In this document: piece after piece, positions 1 through 7,787 of the stretch | Numbering within the stretch: the stretch's first letter is position 1 | How the letters are laid out: each line of letters starts with the position of its first letter | NCBI RefSeq assembly: GCF_000380645.1 | Contig: NZ_AQXZ01000012.1 | Coordinates: 124,001-188,000, forward strand | Direction: 5' to 3' | Length of the DNA: 64,000 bases | From: Smaragdicoccus niigatensis DSM 44881 = NBRC 103563 | GTDB lineage: Bacteria > Actinomycetota > Actinomycetes > Mycobacteriales > Mycobacteriaceae | Program-made: the position numbers and the translations under genes | The notes under the pieces: model-generated | The model's input: only the letters and a program-made list of their open reading frames with translations | Databases searched by the model: none | Told to the model about the DNA's origin: nothing

Positions 1-820
1 TCACGGACGCCATCAGCGCCCTCATCGTCGGGATGACGGCAGCATCGATGGCTGCGTTCTGGTCGATGCTGCTGAGCTGGCGCATCCACCGGGGCAACGT
101 GGCGATGACCGCAGGGGTCAGGCGTCGAGCGACCGCGGCAATCATCGGGTTCGTCGTGGTGGCCGGGGGATACAGGATCTGACGCGCGAGGCGATCGGAA
201 TGTTCGGTCCAACACAGCCGAGAACGCTCGTCCTCGAAGTACTGGCGAACACCGTCCCGGCTCGTCGGAACCTTTGCAGGGTCACACGTCTGGAGTTCGG
301 CGGCAATGACGCAGTCTGCCCAATAGCGGGCCTCATCCTCCGCGGACAACTTTCCGGGACCGAACATCTCGTAGCACTTCAACACCGAGTGCCAGCCCGT
401 CATATGGATCCACAGTTGACTGTCGGGATCGTTCGCGCTGTACCGCTTACCGCTGACCGGTTCGATTCCGGTCGCGCGGGCGTGCACCTTCTGGAGCAAT
501 TCGGCGGCCTCGATCGCGGATCGGCTGTCGCCTACCGCCACGATCGTGAAGTACGTGAGAGTGCTGTCCAATCGGCCCATGGGATCGGTGTAGATGCCCT
601 GCGTGTCGGTGACGGCAGCAGCCAGGAAGGGGTCGAAGGCCTCGACGGCAATTGACCGCTGAAATCCGAGAAGTGCAGTCGGACTCGTCCACACCTTCCA
701 CGTCGGCGAGCCGGGGCCGAAGAAGCCGTGGTCCACGCGACGCCGCGTGGCGTCGAACGGAAAGCCTTGACGCGCCAGCATGCGCGGTCCGGTGCCGGTG
801 AGGGTCTGGGTTGGGGACAC
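1..820 (-). CDS. DUF2236 (MpaB/Lcp-like) oxygenase family protein, 3' truncated
   Basis: The reverse strand reads open from a GTG at 820 to the window edge, giving about 273 residues with the C-terminus missing. The early stretch GPGSPTWKVWTSPTALLGFQRS, followed further on by YTDPMGRLDSTLTYF and IHMTGWHSVLKCYEMFGPGKL, is the style of the DUF2236 family (latex-clearing Lcp and MpaB relatives). Some members bind heme b and act as oxygenases; the substrate here is unknown. An AAGGAG ribosome site lies 8 nt before the GTG. The gene follows a TetR gene by 30 bp on the same strand and is probably its target. Several ATG-initiated fragments inside it are not separate genes. Confidence 0.78.
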   Translation of the reverse strand, partial: MSPTQTLTGTGPRMLARQGFPFDATRRRVDHGFFGPGSPTWKVWTSPTALLGFQRSIAVEAFDPFLAAAVTDTQGIYTDPMGRLDSTLTYFTIVAVGDSRSAIEAAELLQKVHARATGIEPVSGKRYSANDPDSQLWIHMTGWHSVLKCYEMFGPGKLSAEDEARYWADCVIAAELQTCDPAKVPTSRDGVRQYFEDERSRLCWTEHSDRLARQILYPPATTTNPMIAAVARRLTPAVIATLPRWMRQLSSIDQNAAIDAAVIPTMRALMASV

Positions 821-850
821 TTGGATGCTCCTTTGCATCAGGGACATTGG

Positions 851-1483
851 TCAGGCGGCTTCGAACGCGCGGCAGATCATCCGCCCGTAGAGCGCGCCGA
901 GTTCGTCTGGAGTCCAGGGGGATTCGGGGTCGAGGAGAGACTTCGCGGCGGCTTCACACGACGCCATGAACATCTCCATGAGGGCTGGCATCTTCTTGTC
1001 GAGGTCGGGGGTTGCCCACCACGCCTCGAGCGCCGGACGAATCCAATCTGTGGCGTGGTAGCGCAGCGCCTGGCGGGCCATGGTGAAGCGGGTCACCAGT
1101 GCGGGGTCCGGGTCGGCGGAGAACAGCAGTCGCCACGTGTCCGGACGGCTCGCGACGAACCGCAGCAACGACGTGAAACCGGTGATCCACGCGTCTTCGG
1201 GCGCCTTGCCGGCCGCGGAGTGTAGGGCGTCGAGCAGGCCGTCGAGCAACAGAGTGCCCTCGCGCTGGATCAGGGCCTGGATGAGTTCGACGCGGTCCGC
1301 GTAGCACTTGTAGACGACCGGTCGAGTGACGCCCATGTGGTCCGCGACGGCACCAATGGTGACGGCACCGATCCCGGAGGCGACCGCGATATCGAGGGCG
1401 GCGTCCAAGACGAAGGGGCGGCGGCGTTCCGGCCCGAGGTGAGGTGCACGAGCTTTGGAAGTCGTCTTCGTTGACGTGTTCAC
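851..1483 (-). CDS. TetR-family transcriptional regulator
   Basis: This 210-residue protein has an N-terminal TetR helix-turn-helix at about residues 20-65 (ALDIAVASGIGAVTIGAVAD followed by HMGVTRPVVYKCYADRVELI) and a variable C-terminal ligand domain. The GTG at 1483 is preceded by TACATT and a 6-nt gap, so the transcript is probably leaderless. The -10 overlaps a 30-bp inverted repeat at 1492-1521, which suggests autoregulation and control of the divergent acyl-CoA dehydrogenase gene. The DUF2236 gene follows on the same strand and is likely co-transcribed. The ligand cannot be read from the sequence. Confidence 0.9.
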   Translation of the reverse strand: MNTSTKTTSKARAPHLGPERRRPFVLDAALDIAVASGIGAVTIGAVADHMGVTRPVVYKCYADRVELIQALIQREGTLLLDGLLDALHSAAGKAPEDAWITGFTSLLRFVASRPDTWRLLFSADPDPALVTRFTMARQALRYHATDWIRPALEAWWATPDLDKKMPALMEMFMASCEAAAKSLLDPESPWTPDELGALYGRMICRAFEAA

Positions 1484-1491
1484 GCGGTCAA

Positions 1492-1521
1492 TGTAGCAAG
1501 TATGTTGGACACATTGCTACA
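1492..1521. promoter_or_regulatory. Inverted repeat, probable TetR operator
   Basis: The arms TGTAGCAA (1492-1499) and TTGCTACA (1514-1521) are perfect complements separated by 14 nt. The repeat covers the inferred -10 of the TetR gene and lies upstream of the divergent 1563 gene, the usual position for a TetR operator. Operator function is inferred. Confidence 0.65.
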
Positions 1522-1536
1522 CCGTTGCATCAAAAT

Positions 1537-1552
1537 GATTCATCGATGTATC
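1537..1552. promoter_or_regulatory. Second palindrome at the acyl-CoA dehydrogenase promoter
   Basis: A 16-bp palindrome (GATTCATCGATGTATC, one mismatched pair) overlaps TATCGT at 1549-1554, the likely -10 hexamer 8 nt before the GTG at 1563. It may be a second operator half-set or a site for another regulator. Confidence 0.4.
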
Positions 1553-1562
1553 GTTTCCGGCC

Positions 1563-3473
1563 GTGACGACTCTCTTCAATCCCCAGTCAACGGACTTCTC
1601 GGAGTTCGACGCGCGTACGCGCGAGTGTTTCCAGGCGACGATCGACTTCTTCGAATCCCGCGGCAAAACGTGGCTCAAGCAGCAGGATCGCGACCGCGTT
1701 TGGTACACCGAGTACCTGGAGATGCAGAAGAAGGAACGCATTTTCGCGACCTTCCTGACTCCCGCGTCGGAGGCCAACGGAGACCCGGACAAGCGCTGGG
1801 ACACCGCCCGAATCACGATGTACAGCCGCATCCTGGGCTTCTACGGAATGCAGTACTGGTACGTGTGGCAGGTCACGATCCTCGGTCTCGGACCGATCTG
1901 GCAGTCGAAGAACGCCGTCGCCCGCAAGCGTGCGGCCGACCTTCTCGAGGCAGGCGACATCTTCGCCTTCGGCCTCTCGGAGAAGGAGCACGGCGCCGAC
2001 ATCTACTCGACCGACATGGTCCTCACGCCGAACGCGAGCGGCGGATTCTCCGCGACCGGCGGCAAGTACTACATCGGCAACGGCAACAAGGCCGGCATGG
2101 TGTCGGTGTTCGGTCGCCGCTCGGACATGCCGATCATCGACAGTTCGGACATCGAGAGCTACAAGCCCGACTCCGACTTCGAGGGCTACGTCTTCTTCGC
2201 GGCGGACAGCCAGCACAAGAACTACAAGCTCCGCAAGAACGTCGTCGATGCGCAGATGTACGTCGCGGCCTTCGACCTCGAGGAGTACCCGGTCGCCGAG
2301 GAAGACATCCTGCACGAGGGTAAGCACGCCTTCCATGCGGCGATGAACACCGTCAACGTCGGCAAGTTCAACCTCGGCTTCGGCGCCGTCGGTCAATGCG
2401 AACACTCGCTTTATGAGGCGATGACCCACGCCGAGAACCGCATCCTCTTCGGCAAGCGTGTCACCGAGTTCCCGCAGATCCGCCGTCTGACCGCCGAAGC
2501 GTTTGCCCGCCTTGCGGGTATGCGGCTCTATGGCGAGCGGGCCGTCGACTACATGCGTTCGGCCAACGCGGACGACCGTCGCTACCTGCTGTTCAACGCC
2601 ATCGAGAAGATGAACGTCACTCGCGAGGGCGAGAAGATCACGATCATCCTGGCGGACGTGATCGCCGCCCGCGGGTTCGAGAACGACATGTACCTGCCCA
2701 TGGCGATCATGGGTTCGATCGGCCTTCCGCGCCTCGAAGGAACCGTGCACGTCAACATGGCGCTGTCGCTGAAGTTCATGCCGAACTTCATGTTCCGGCC
2801 GGCCGATGCCGGTCTGGCGGCACTTCAGGCGCTCCGGGTGGGCACCGCTCCGAAGAGCGCCGTACGTGCGTTGTCGACTGGTCTTCGCGCCGCCAGCCAC
2901 GCGGTCGTTCCGGTTGCCGAGCGCATCCCGGGTGCACCGAAAGCGCTGCGTTCGACCGTGGTTCCGGAAATCAGCCGTCGCCGTGACGCCGTCAACGACG
3001 ACTTCCTGTTCGAGCAGGGCCCGAGCCGTGGTCTGAGCAAGATCGCGTTCGCCGACTGGCGCGAGGTCTTCCGCAAGTTCTCGCACATCCCGAACGTCGC
3101 GGTGTTCACGCAGCAGGCCGAAGACTTCCAGGCGCTGCTGGTGGCGGCGAAGCCGACCGCCGAGCAGCAGCGTGACGTCGACTTCCTGTTCGCGATCGGC
3201 GAGCTGTTCACGCTCCTGCCCTACGCGCAGCTCATCCTCGAGCAGGCCGAGATCGAGAACACCGATGCGGACATTCTCGACCAGCTCTTCGAGGTCTTCG
3301 TCACCGACTTCTCGAAGCACGCCACGACCTTGCACTGCAAGACAACCGCAACCGCGGCGCAGAAGAAGCGGGCCCTCGACCTGGTTCGGGAACCGGTCGG
3401 CAACCCGGAGCGCTTCGAGCGTGTAGTGAACATGGCACGCAACCTCGCCAACACCTACGAGATGAAGCCCTAG
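1563..3473 (+). CDS. Acyl-CoA dehydrogenase family protein with C-terminal extension
   Basis: At 636 residues this is much longer than a classic 380-residue acyl-CoA dehydrogenase. The middle domain is recognisable (FAFGLSEKEHGADIYSTDM, then GGKYYIGNGNKAGMVSVFGR) and the helical C-terminal domain follows (FGKRVTEFPQIRRLTAEAFA; ADVIAARGFENDMYLPMAIM). About 200 further residues form a helical extension, as in long FadE-type proteins. It probably oxidises an acyl-CoA with FAD; the chain length is unknown. TATCGT stands 8 nt before the GTG start, giving a leaderless mRNA. The divergent TetR and two palindromes suggest ligand-controlled expression. A strong terminator follows the stop. Confidence 0.8.
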   Translation: MTTLFNPQSTDFSEFDARTRECFQATIDFFESRGKTWLKQQDRDRVWYTEYLEMQKKERIFATFLTPASEANGDPDKRWDTARITMYSRILGFYGMQYWYVWQVTILGLGPIWQSKNAVARKRAADLLEAGDIFAFGLSEKEHGADIYSTDMVLTPNASGGFSATGGKYYIGNGNKAGMVSVFGRRSDMPIIDSSDIESYKPDSDFEGYVFFAADSQHKNYKLRKNVVDAQMYVAAFDLEEYPVAEEDILHEGKHAFHAAMNTVNVGKFNLGFGAVGQCEHSLYEAMTHAENRILFGKRVTEFPQIRRLTAEAFARLAGMRLYGERAVDYMRSANADDRRYLLFNAIEKMNVTREGEKITIILADVIAARGFENDMYLPMAIMGSIGLPRLEGTVHVNMALSLKFMPNFMFRPADAGLAALQALRVGTAPKSAVRALSTGLRAASHAVVPVAERIPGAPKALRSTVVPEISRRRDAVNDDFLFEQGPSRGLSKIAFADWREVFRKFSHIPNVAVFTQQAEDFQALLVAAKPTAEQQRDVDFLFAIGELFTLLPYAQLILEQAEIENTDADILDQLFEVFVTDFSKHATTLHCKTTATAAQKKRALDLVREPVGNPERFERVVNMARNLANTYEMKP

Positions 3474-3486
3474 GCGTAGTGCCACC

Positions 3487-3521
3487 GTCAGACGCCGCCG
3501 ATACACTCGGCGGCGTCTGAC
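3487..3521 (+). terminator. Rho-independent-type terminator hairpin
   Basis: A perfect 15-bp GC-rich stem (3487-3501 with 3507-3521) closes a TACAC loop 13 bases after the stop of the acyl-CoA dehydrogenase gene. It is followed by TCGTTTG rather than a long U tract, which is common in actinobacteria. Confidence 0.8.
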
Positions 3522-3556
3522 TCGTTTGGGGAGAGGGGCGCGACATCAATCCGGTC

Positions 3557-4231
3557 GTGCGCCTTGCGCTGTTTGTGGTGGGTCTCTTCGCGGTGTGGCT
3601 CGTTGTGCACACCACCGGCATCATCGATCCGGATGCGGTGCGTGGCGCCATCGAGAGCGCCGGCCCGTTCGCTCCGCTCGCCTACATCCCCATTTCCGGT
3701 GTTCTCGGTGCGATCTTCGTGCCCGGGCCGATTCTCGCGGGGATCAGCGGTTACCTTTTCGGGCCGATTGTCGGAACCGTCGTCACCCTCGGCTCAGCGA
3801 TCGTCTCGGCCTTGATCGCGTCCTTCGGCGGCCGCGTGGCCGGACGCGAAGGCGCGCGTCGAGTCTTGGGGGACAAGCGCACCGCGTGGCTCGATCACCA
3901 GATTCAAACCCGCGGACTGTGGGCCGTGGCTGGGCAACGACTCATCCCCGGCATGCCGGATGCGCCGGTCAACTACTCATTCGGCGCCTTGGGTGTTCCC
4001 GCTTGGCAGATGGCTGCCGGTACGGCGATCGGTTCGGCACCAAGGGCTTTCGTCTACACGGCGCTGGGAGCGGTCATCCACAACCCGTCGCCGTGGCTGG
4101 GCATCGCAGCCGCGGTCATTTGGATCGTCATGGCGATTGTGGGGCTCGAGGGGGTCCGTCGGATGTGGAAGAGGCGGCATGAGGTGCCGGCGGCGCCTGC
4201 CCCGTCCGACAGTGCAGAACCCCGCAGCTAG
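3557..4231 (+). CDS. TVP38/TMEM64 family (VTT domain) membrane protein
   Basis: The 224-residue product has an N-terminal membrane segment (LALFVVGLFAVWLVV), then the VTT/SNARE-associated core with FVPGPILAGISGYLFGPIVG and a later GQRLIPGMPDAPVNYSFGAL motif, and a final membrane helix near residues 180-200. The family resembles DedA/VTT lipid scramblase-like proteins of the inner membrane; its role here is unknown. The GTG at 3557 is the first conventional start. A GGAGAGG site lies about 20 nt upstream, so the start is not certain. bioA begins 9 bp after the stop. Confidence 0.82.
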   Translation: MRLALFVVGLFAVWLVVHTTGIIDPDAVRGAIESAGPFAPLAYIPISGVLGAIFVPGPILAGISGYLFGPIVGTVVTLGSAIVSALIASFGGRVAGREGARRVLGDKRTAWLDHQIQTRGLWAVAGQRLIPGMPDAPVNYSFGALGVPAWQMAAGTAIGSAPRAFVYTALGAVIHNPSPWLGIAAAVIWIVMAIVGLEGVRRMWKRRHEVPAAPAPSDSAEPRS

Positions 4232-4240
4232 GCTCCGAAC

Positions 4241-5491
4241 GTGGACCCTGCGCAGATCACGGAAACCGACAAGGCCCTCGTCTGGCATCCGTACACCGGC
4301 TTCCCGCCGTCGATGCAGCCGCTGGTTGTCACGTCCGCGCAGGGCACTCGGCTGACGCTCGCCGACGGACGGGAAGTCGTCGACGGCATGAGTTCGTGGT
4401 GGGCGGCGATTCACGGCTACCGGCACCCCGTGCTCGACAAAGCGGCCAAAGATCAGCTCGACCGCATGAGTCATGTCATGTTCGGTGGGCTCACGCATGA
4501 ACCCGCGGTTCGGCTTGCCGAGCTGCTCGTCGAGATCACGCCGCCGGGGCTCGAGCGGGTGTTCCTCGCCGACTCCGGATCGATCTCGGTCGAGGTCGCC
4601 ATCAAGATGGCGTTGCAGTACTGGCGGGCGCAAGGGAACAACCGCAAGTCCAGGCTCCTGACCTGGCGTGGGGGCTACCACGGCGACACGTTCATGGCGA
4701 TGAGCGTGTGCGATCCCGAGGGTGGCATGCACTCGCTGTGGACCGATGTCCTGCCGCAACAGATCTTCGTCCCGGCGCCGCCGCGCGACTACGACCAGGC
4801 GTATGCCGACCTGTTGGAGACCGAGATCGCGCGGCAGGCGAGCGACCTCGCCGCAGTGATCGTCGAACCCGTCGTTCAGGGCGCCGGTGGCATGCGGTTC
4901 CACGATCCGCGATATCTGACCGACCTGCGCCGCATCTGTGATGCCAATCAGGTTCTGCTCATCTTCGACGAGATCGCCACCGGCTTCGGCCGCACCGGCG
5001 AACTGTTCGCTGCGAACCACGCCGTCGTCAGCCCCGACATCATGACGGTCGGCAAAGCGATCACCGGGGGTTACCTGACGCTCGCGGCCGCACTGTGCAC
5101 TCCGGAGATCGCCGCGACGATCAGCGCCGGCCATGGCGCTCTGATGCACGGCCCGACATTCATGGGGAACCCGTTGGCGAGCGCGGTTGCGGTGGCGTCC
5201 ATCGAGCTGTTGCTGTCGCGCGACTGGAAGTCCGACGTCGCGACAATCGAGGCGGCCCTTCTCGATGGGCTTGCCGGGGCACCGGGAGAGGTTCGGGTGC
5301 GTGGCGCGATCGGGGTGATCGAGCTCGATCACCCCGTCGACATGGCCGCTGCAACGAAGGCCGCCGTCGACGCAGGCGTCTGGTTACGCCCGTTCCGCAA
5401 CCTCGTTTACTGCATGCCGCCGTACGTCAGTTCGGCTGAGGACCTGGCGTTGATGTGCGCCGGCATGCACGCCGCTGCAAAAGCTGGCTAA
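4241..5491 (+). CDS. bioA: Adenosylmethionine-8-amino-7-oxononanoate aminotransferase
   Basis: BioA makes 7,8-diaminopelargonate from KAPA with S-adenosylmethionine as amino donor, the third step of biotin ring assembly. The 416-residue protein has the class III aminotransferase fold: [10 protein letters not shown] at the N-terminus, [47 protein letters not shown] with the PLP-binding aspartate, and the PLP lysine in [18 protein letters not shown] lies 6 nt before the GTG start, so the mRNA is probably leaderless. bioF-bioD lie about 7 kb and bioB about 25 kb downstream, so the pathway is split over three loci. No BioQ-like box is visible before bioA. Confidence 0.95.
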   Translation: MDPAQITETDKALVWHPYTGFPPSMQPLVVTSAQGTRLTLADGREVVDGMSSWWAAIHGYRHPVLDKAAKDQLDRMSHVMFGGLTHEPAVRLAELLVEITPPGLERVFLADSGSISVEVAIKMALQYWRAQGNNRKSRLLTWRGGYHGDTFMAMSVCDPEGGMHSLWTDVLPQQIFVPAPPRDYDQAYADLLETEIARQASDLAAVIVEPVVQGAGGMRFHDPRYLTDLRRICDANQVLLIFDEIATGFGRTGELFAANHAVVSPDIMTVGKAITGGYLTLAAALCTPEIAATISAGHGALMHGPTFMGNPLASAVAVASIELLLSRDWKSDVATIEAALLDGLAGAPGEVRVRGAIGVIELDHPVDMAAATKAAVDAGVWLRPFRNLVYCMPPYVSSAEDLALMCAGMHAAAKAG

Positions 5492-5584
5492 TCGGTCGTT
5501 GTCAATCATCTGTTTGTCTGTTTCTGCCGGTGGTTAGCCGGTCCGAAGCGGTCTGTGTGCCAGGTGAGATTGACGTAAGAAAAT

Positions 5585-5599
5585 TGTCATTGTCTGACA
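5585..5599. promoter_or_regulatory. Short inverted repeat upstream of the peptide-gene promoter
   Basis: TGTCA (5585-5589) and TGACA (5595-5599) form an inverted repeat with a 5-nt spacer, just upstream of the TTGACA -35 candidate. It may be a regulator site. The arms are short, so it could be chance. Confidence 0.3.
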
Positions 5600-5611
5600 G
5601 CGAGATCCCCA

Positions 5612-5639
5612 TTGACAAGTCTGTAACAGAGAGTTTACT
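5612..5639 (+). promoter_or_regulatory. Candidate sigma-A promoter for the peptide/exporter/kinase cassette
   Basis: TTGACA (5612-5617) and TTTACT (5634-5639) are spaced by 16 bp in a locally AT-richer intergenic region between bioA and the small peptide gene. This is the best -35/-10 pair in the interval. Confidence 0.5.
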
Positions 5640-5640
5640 G

Positions 5641-5661
5641 AATGTATGTCGCCCATACATT
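5641..5661. promoter_or_regulatory. Perfect 8-bp inverted repeat next to the cassette promoter
   Basis: AATGTATG (5641-5648) and CATACATT (5654-5661) are exact complements with a 5-nt spacer. The pairing continues with CTG/CAG past a one-base bulge. The position, directly behind the -10 candidate and 46 nt before the peptide ATG, fits a repressor operator over the start site or a 5' UTR hairpin. Confidence 0.5.
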
Positions 5662-5707
5662 TCAGCCAGGGCGGCAGTCGGGGGATTGGTTCACCGGGAG
5701 GTAAAAA

Positions 5708-5812
5708 ATGGGATGGCACCGGCACTACTTTGCATGGCACGGCCGCGGCGACGGATCGGGCAGCGGCGGAAGCAGCAGCTCGGGCTCTGGCGGCAGCTGG
5801 GGTGGATGCTAA
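5708..5812 (+). CDS. Candidate precursor or secreted peptide: His/Trp head, Gly/Ser tail, terminal Cys
   Basis: A 34-codon ORF starts at ATG 5708 with a strong GGGAGGT site 5 nt upstream. The head reads MGWHRHYFAWHGRGD, with Trp, His and aromatic residues. Residues 16-33 are almost only Gly and Ser (eight Ser) with one Trp, and the last residue is a single Cys in SWGGC. A 7-bp hairpin follows the stop at once, then an ABC exporter and a protein kinase on the same strand. The composition, ribosome site and context suggest a ribosomally made peptide that is modified and exported, rather than a random ORF. No family is recognised and function is inferred only. It could also be a regulatory leader peptide. 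Confidence 0.62.
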   Translation: MGWHRHYFAWHGRGDGSGSGGSSSSGSGGSWGGC

Positions 5813-5829
5813 GCGCTAGCGACTAGCGC
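5813..5829 (+). terminator. Hairpin after the peptide gene (attenuator or weak terminator)
   Basis: GCGCTAG (5813-5819) pairs perfectly with CTAGCGC (5823-5829) around a CGA loop, starting at the base after the TAA. There is no U tract. A leaky hairpin here would yield more peptide mRNA than exporter mRNA, as seen in many precursor-peptide operons; this role is inferred. Confidence 0.5.
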
Positions 5830-5839
5830 GCTGCCCTCG

Positions 5840-5879
5840 TCAGTTTCAACTGATGAAAGGCAACACTCGTCGACGAGTG
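5840..5879. repeat. Two further palindromes at the exporter start
   Basis: TCAGTT/AACTGA (5840-5845 and 5848-5853, 2-nt gap) overlaps the first exporter ATG. CACTCGTCGACGAGTG (5864-5879) is a perfect 16-bp palindrome just before the alternative ATG at 5883. With the hairpin at 5813-5829 they make three consecutive dyads in 67 bases, so mRNA folding or protein binding probably limits exporter expression. Confidence 0.5.
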
Positions 5880-7787
5880 AAAATGACTGTGCCGCCGCGT
5901 GATTCAGCTCCACGGCGGCAGAGCCATGAGCAGGGGAGTACGGGTTGGCGAGCCCGGCTTCAGCGCTTCTTATCGCCACTTCCCGCAGACGACAAGAACA
6001 TCGTCGCGGACGCGCCGACTGCCCAGTTGCGGGCCGTAGGGCGGCGATTCTTCCCTTTCCTGAGGCCGTATAGACGGCAGTTGATCTTTGTTGTTCTGCT
6101 GACCGCAATTGCCCCTGCGGCGGATGCCTCGGCATTGTGGATGTGGAAGCTCCTGATCGACAAAGTGATCGTTCCGCACGAATTCGCAATGTTTGCACCG
6201 CTGACCCTTGCGTTTGCCGGATTGTCTCTCGCGAGCGTCGCGCTCGGCGCGCTGGGGCGCTATCTGGGGACGTGGGCCAGCGCGAATTTTGTGCTGAACC
6301 TGAGAACGACGATTTTTCGTCATCTGGAGCGGTTGTCGCTCGATTTCTTCGACCGCGGACGCCGCGGCGACGTGCTCACACGACTCAACAGCGACGTCGA
6401 CGCGATCCAGACTTTCACCCTCACAGGCCCGATTCAGGGCCTGTCTTTATTCTTCAAAATCGGCTTCTTCACCATCGCCTTGTTCGTGATCTCGTGGAAG
6501 CTCGCGCTGATCGCGGCGCTCACCGCACCGGTCTTCGGGTTGATCGGCCGGACGGTCGCACGCCTGCGACGCAATGCAGCGCGAGAAGAACGCCGGCTTG
6601 CGGGTGTCGTCGGTGCGCGAGCACAGGACGCGCTCGCCGCGATCCCGCTGGTCCAGGCATGCAACCGCGAAGATCACGAATCTGATCGGCTGCGCCGAGA
6701 CGGGTACGGCGTTCTCCGCGCACAGCTCGCAACCGCCCGCATCAAGGGGTTCTACGGCGTCATCGTGGAGGTCGTCGAGCTGATCGGCGGCACCGCGATC
6801 ATCGGCGCCGCCATCTATCTGCTGGCTCATGGGCAGATCACGATCGGTGGATTGCTCGTCTTCATGGCCTACCTGGTGGAACTGTTCTCGCCGATCCGGG
6901 CACTCGGTCAGTTGACGAGCACGATGTTCACTGCGCTGGCCGGCGCCGAGCGCGTCATCGAACTGCTCGACGAGAAACCCAAGGTGACCGATCATCCGGA
7001 CGCCGTGACACTGCGGCGGGTGACCGGCGCCGTGAGTATCCGGGACGTCTCGTTCCACTATGAGACGAAGGAGACCGCGGCCCTTCACGACATAACGTTC
7101 GACGTCAGCCCGGGCGAGATGGTCGCCGTCGTCGGTGCGTCCGGCGCGGGTAAGTCGACGCTTGCCAAACTGATGGTGCGGTTCTATGACGTCCAGCAAG
7201 GGTCGATCAACCTCGACGGCACCGACATCCGGAAGGTCAAGCTCGAAAGCCTTCGCACGAACATCGGCATCCTCAGTCAGGAGGCCCTCGTTCTGCACGC
7301 TTCCGTGGCGGACAACATCAGTTACGGCCGCCCGGATGCGACCCGCGAACAGATCATCGAGGCTGCGAAGGCGGCCGACGCGCACGCATTCATCAGCACG
7401 CTCGCCGAGGGCTACGACACCCAACTCGGTCAGGACGGGCACCTACTGTCCGGTGGTCAACGCCAGCGCATCGCCGTGGCCCGGGCGCTCCTGCAGGATT
7501 CGCCCGTCCTCATTCTGGATGAGCCGACAACCGGACTCGATGCCGAGTCGATCGGTCGACTGGTCGACCCGCTGCGTGCGTTGGTGGCCGGCCGAACGAC
7601 GATCGTCATCTCGCACAACCTGCTGCTCGCGCAGGAAGCGCATCGAATCGTGCTTCTCGAACACGGCCGGGTCGTTCAGATCGGCGATCACGAGAGCTTG
7701 CTGCGCGGCAGCAGCGTGTACCGCCGGCTGTGGCGGCTTCGCGGGGAAACACCAGGGGATTCAGGGGAATTGAGGGTCGTGCGGTGA
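5853..7787 (+). CDS. ABC exporter, fused permease-ATPase, no C39 peptidase
   Basis: This 644-residue half-transporter has about 45 polar N-terminal residues, a six-helix type IV exporter membrane domain (about 60-360; EFAMFAPLTLAFAGLSLASV, then SLDFFDRGRRGDVLTRLNSD) and a nucleotide-binding domain with Walker A GASGAGKST near 430, the signature LSGGQRQRIAVARALL near 531 and Walker B VLILDEP near 551. There is no C39 leader peptidase, so any leader would be cut elsewhere. The gene follows the 34-residue peptide gene and overlaps the kinase gene by GTGA, so peptide or small-molecule export is likely. The start is uncertain: ATG 5853 lacks a clear ribosome site, and ATG 5883 has a weak GACGAG. 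Confidence 0.88.
   Translation: MKGNTRRRVKMTVPPRDSAPRRQSHEQGSTGWRARLQRFLSPLPADDKNIVADAPTAQLRAVGRRFFPFLRPYRRQLIFVVLLTAIAPAADASALWMWKLLIDKVIVPHEFAMFAPLTLAFAGLSLASVALGALGRYLGTWASANFVLNLRTTIFRHLERLSLDFFDRGRRGDVLTRLNSDVDAIQTFTLTGPIQGLSLFFKIGFFTIALFVISWKLALIAALTAPVFGLIGRTVARLRRNAAREERRLAGVVGARAQDALAAIPLVQACNREDHESDRLRRDGYGVLRAQLATARIKGFYGVIVEVVELIGGTAIIGAAIYLLAHGQITIGGLLVFMAYLVELFSPIRALGQLTSTMFTALAGAERVIELLDEKPKVTDHPDAVTLRRVTGAVSIRDVSFHYETKETAALHDITFDVSPGEMVAVVGASGAGKSTLAKLMVRFYDVQQGSINLDGTDIRKVKLESLRTNIGILSQEALVLHASVADNISYGRPDATREQIIEAAKAADAHAFISTLAEGYDTQLGQDGHLLSGGQRQRIAVARALLQDSPVLILDEPTTGLDAESIGRLVDPLRALVAGRTTIVISHNLLLAQEAHRIVLLEHGRVVQIGDHESLLRGSSVYRRLWRLRGETPGDSGELRVVR

Noticed and set aside
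1587-3506. A 639-codon open frame antisense to the acyl-CoA dehydrogenase gene
   Set aside because: High-GC codon bias opens the opposite frame; the product is Arg/Val/Glu-rich without domains, while the sense protein has clear family motifs.
4195-4240. A BioQ-like box before bioA
   Set aside because: No TGAAC-N3-GTTCA or near match is present in the region upstream of the GTG.
5853-7787. Peptidase-containing ABC transporter (PCAT)
   Set aside because: The N-terminal 45 residues are too short for, and lack the Cys/His motifs of, a C39 peptidase.
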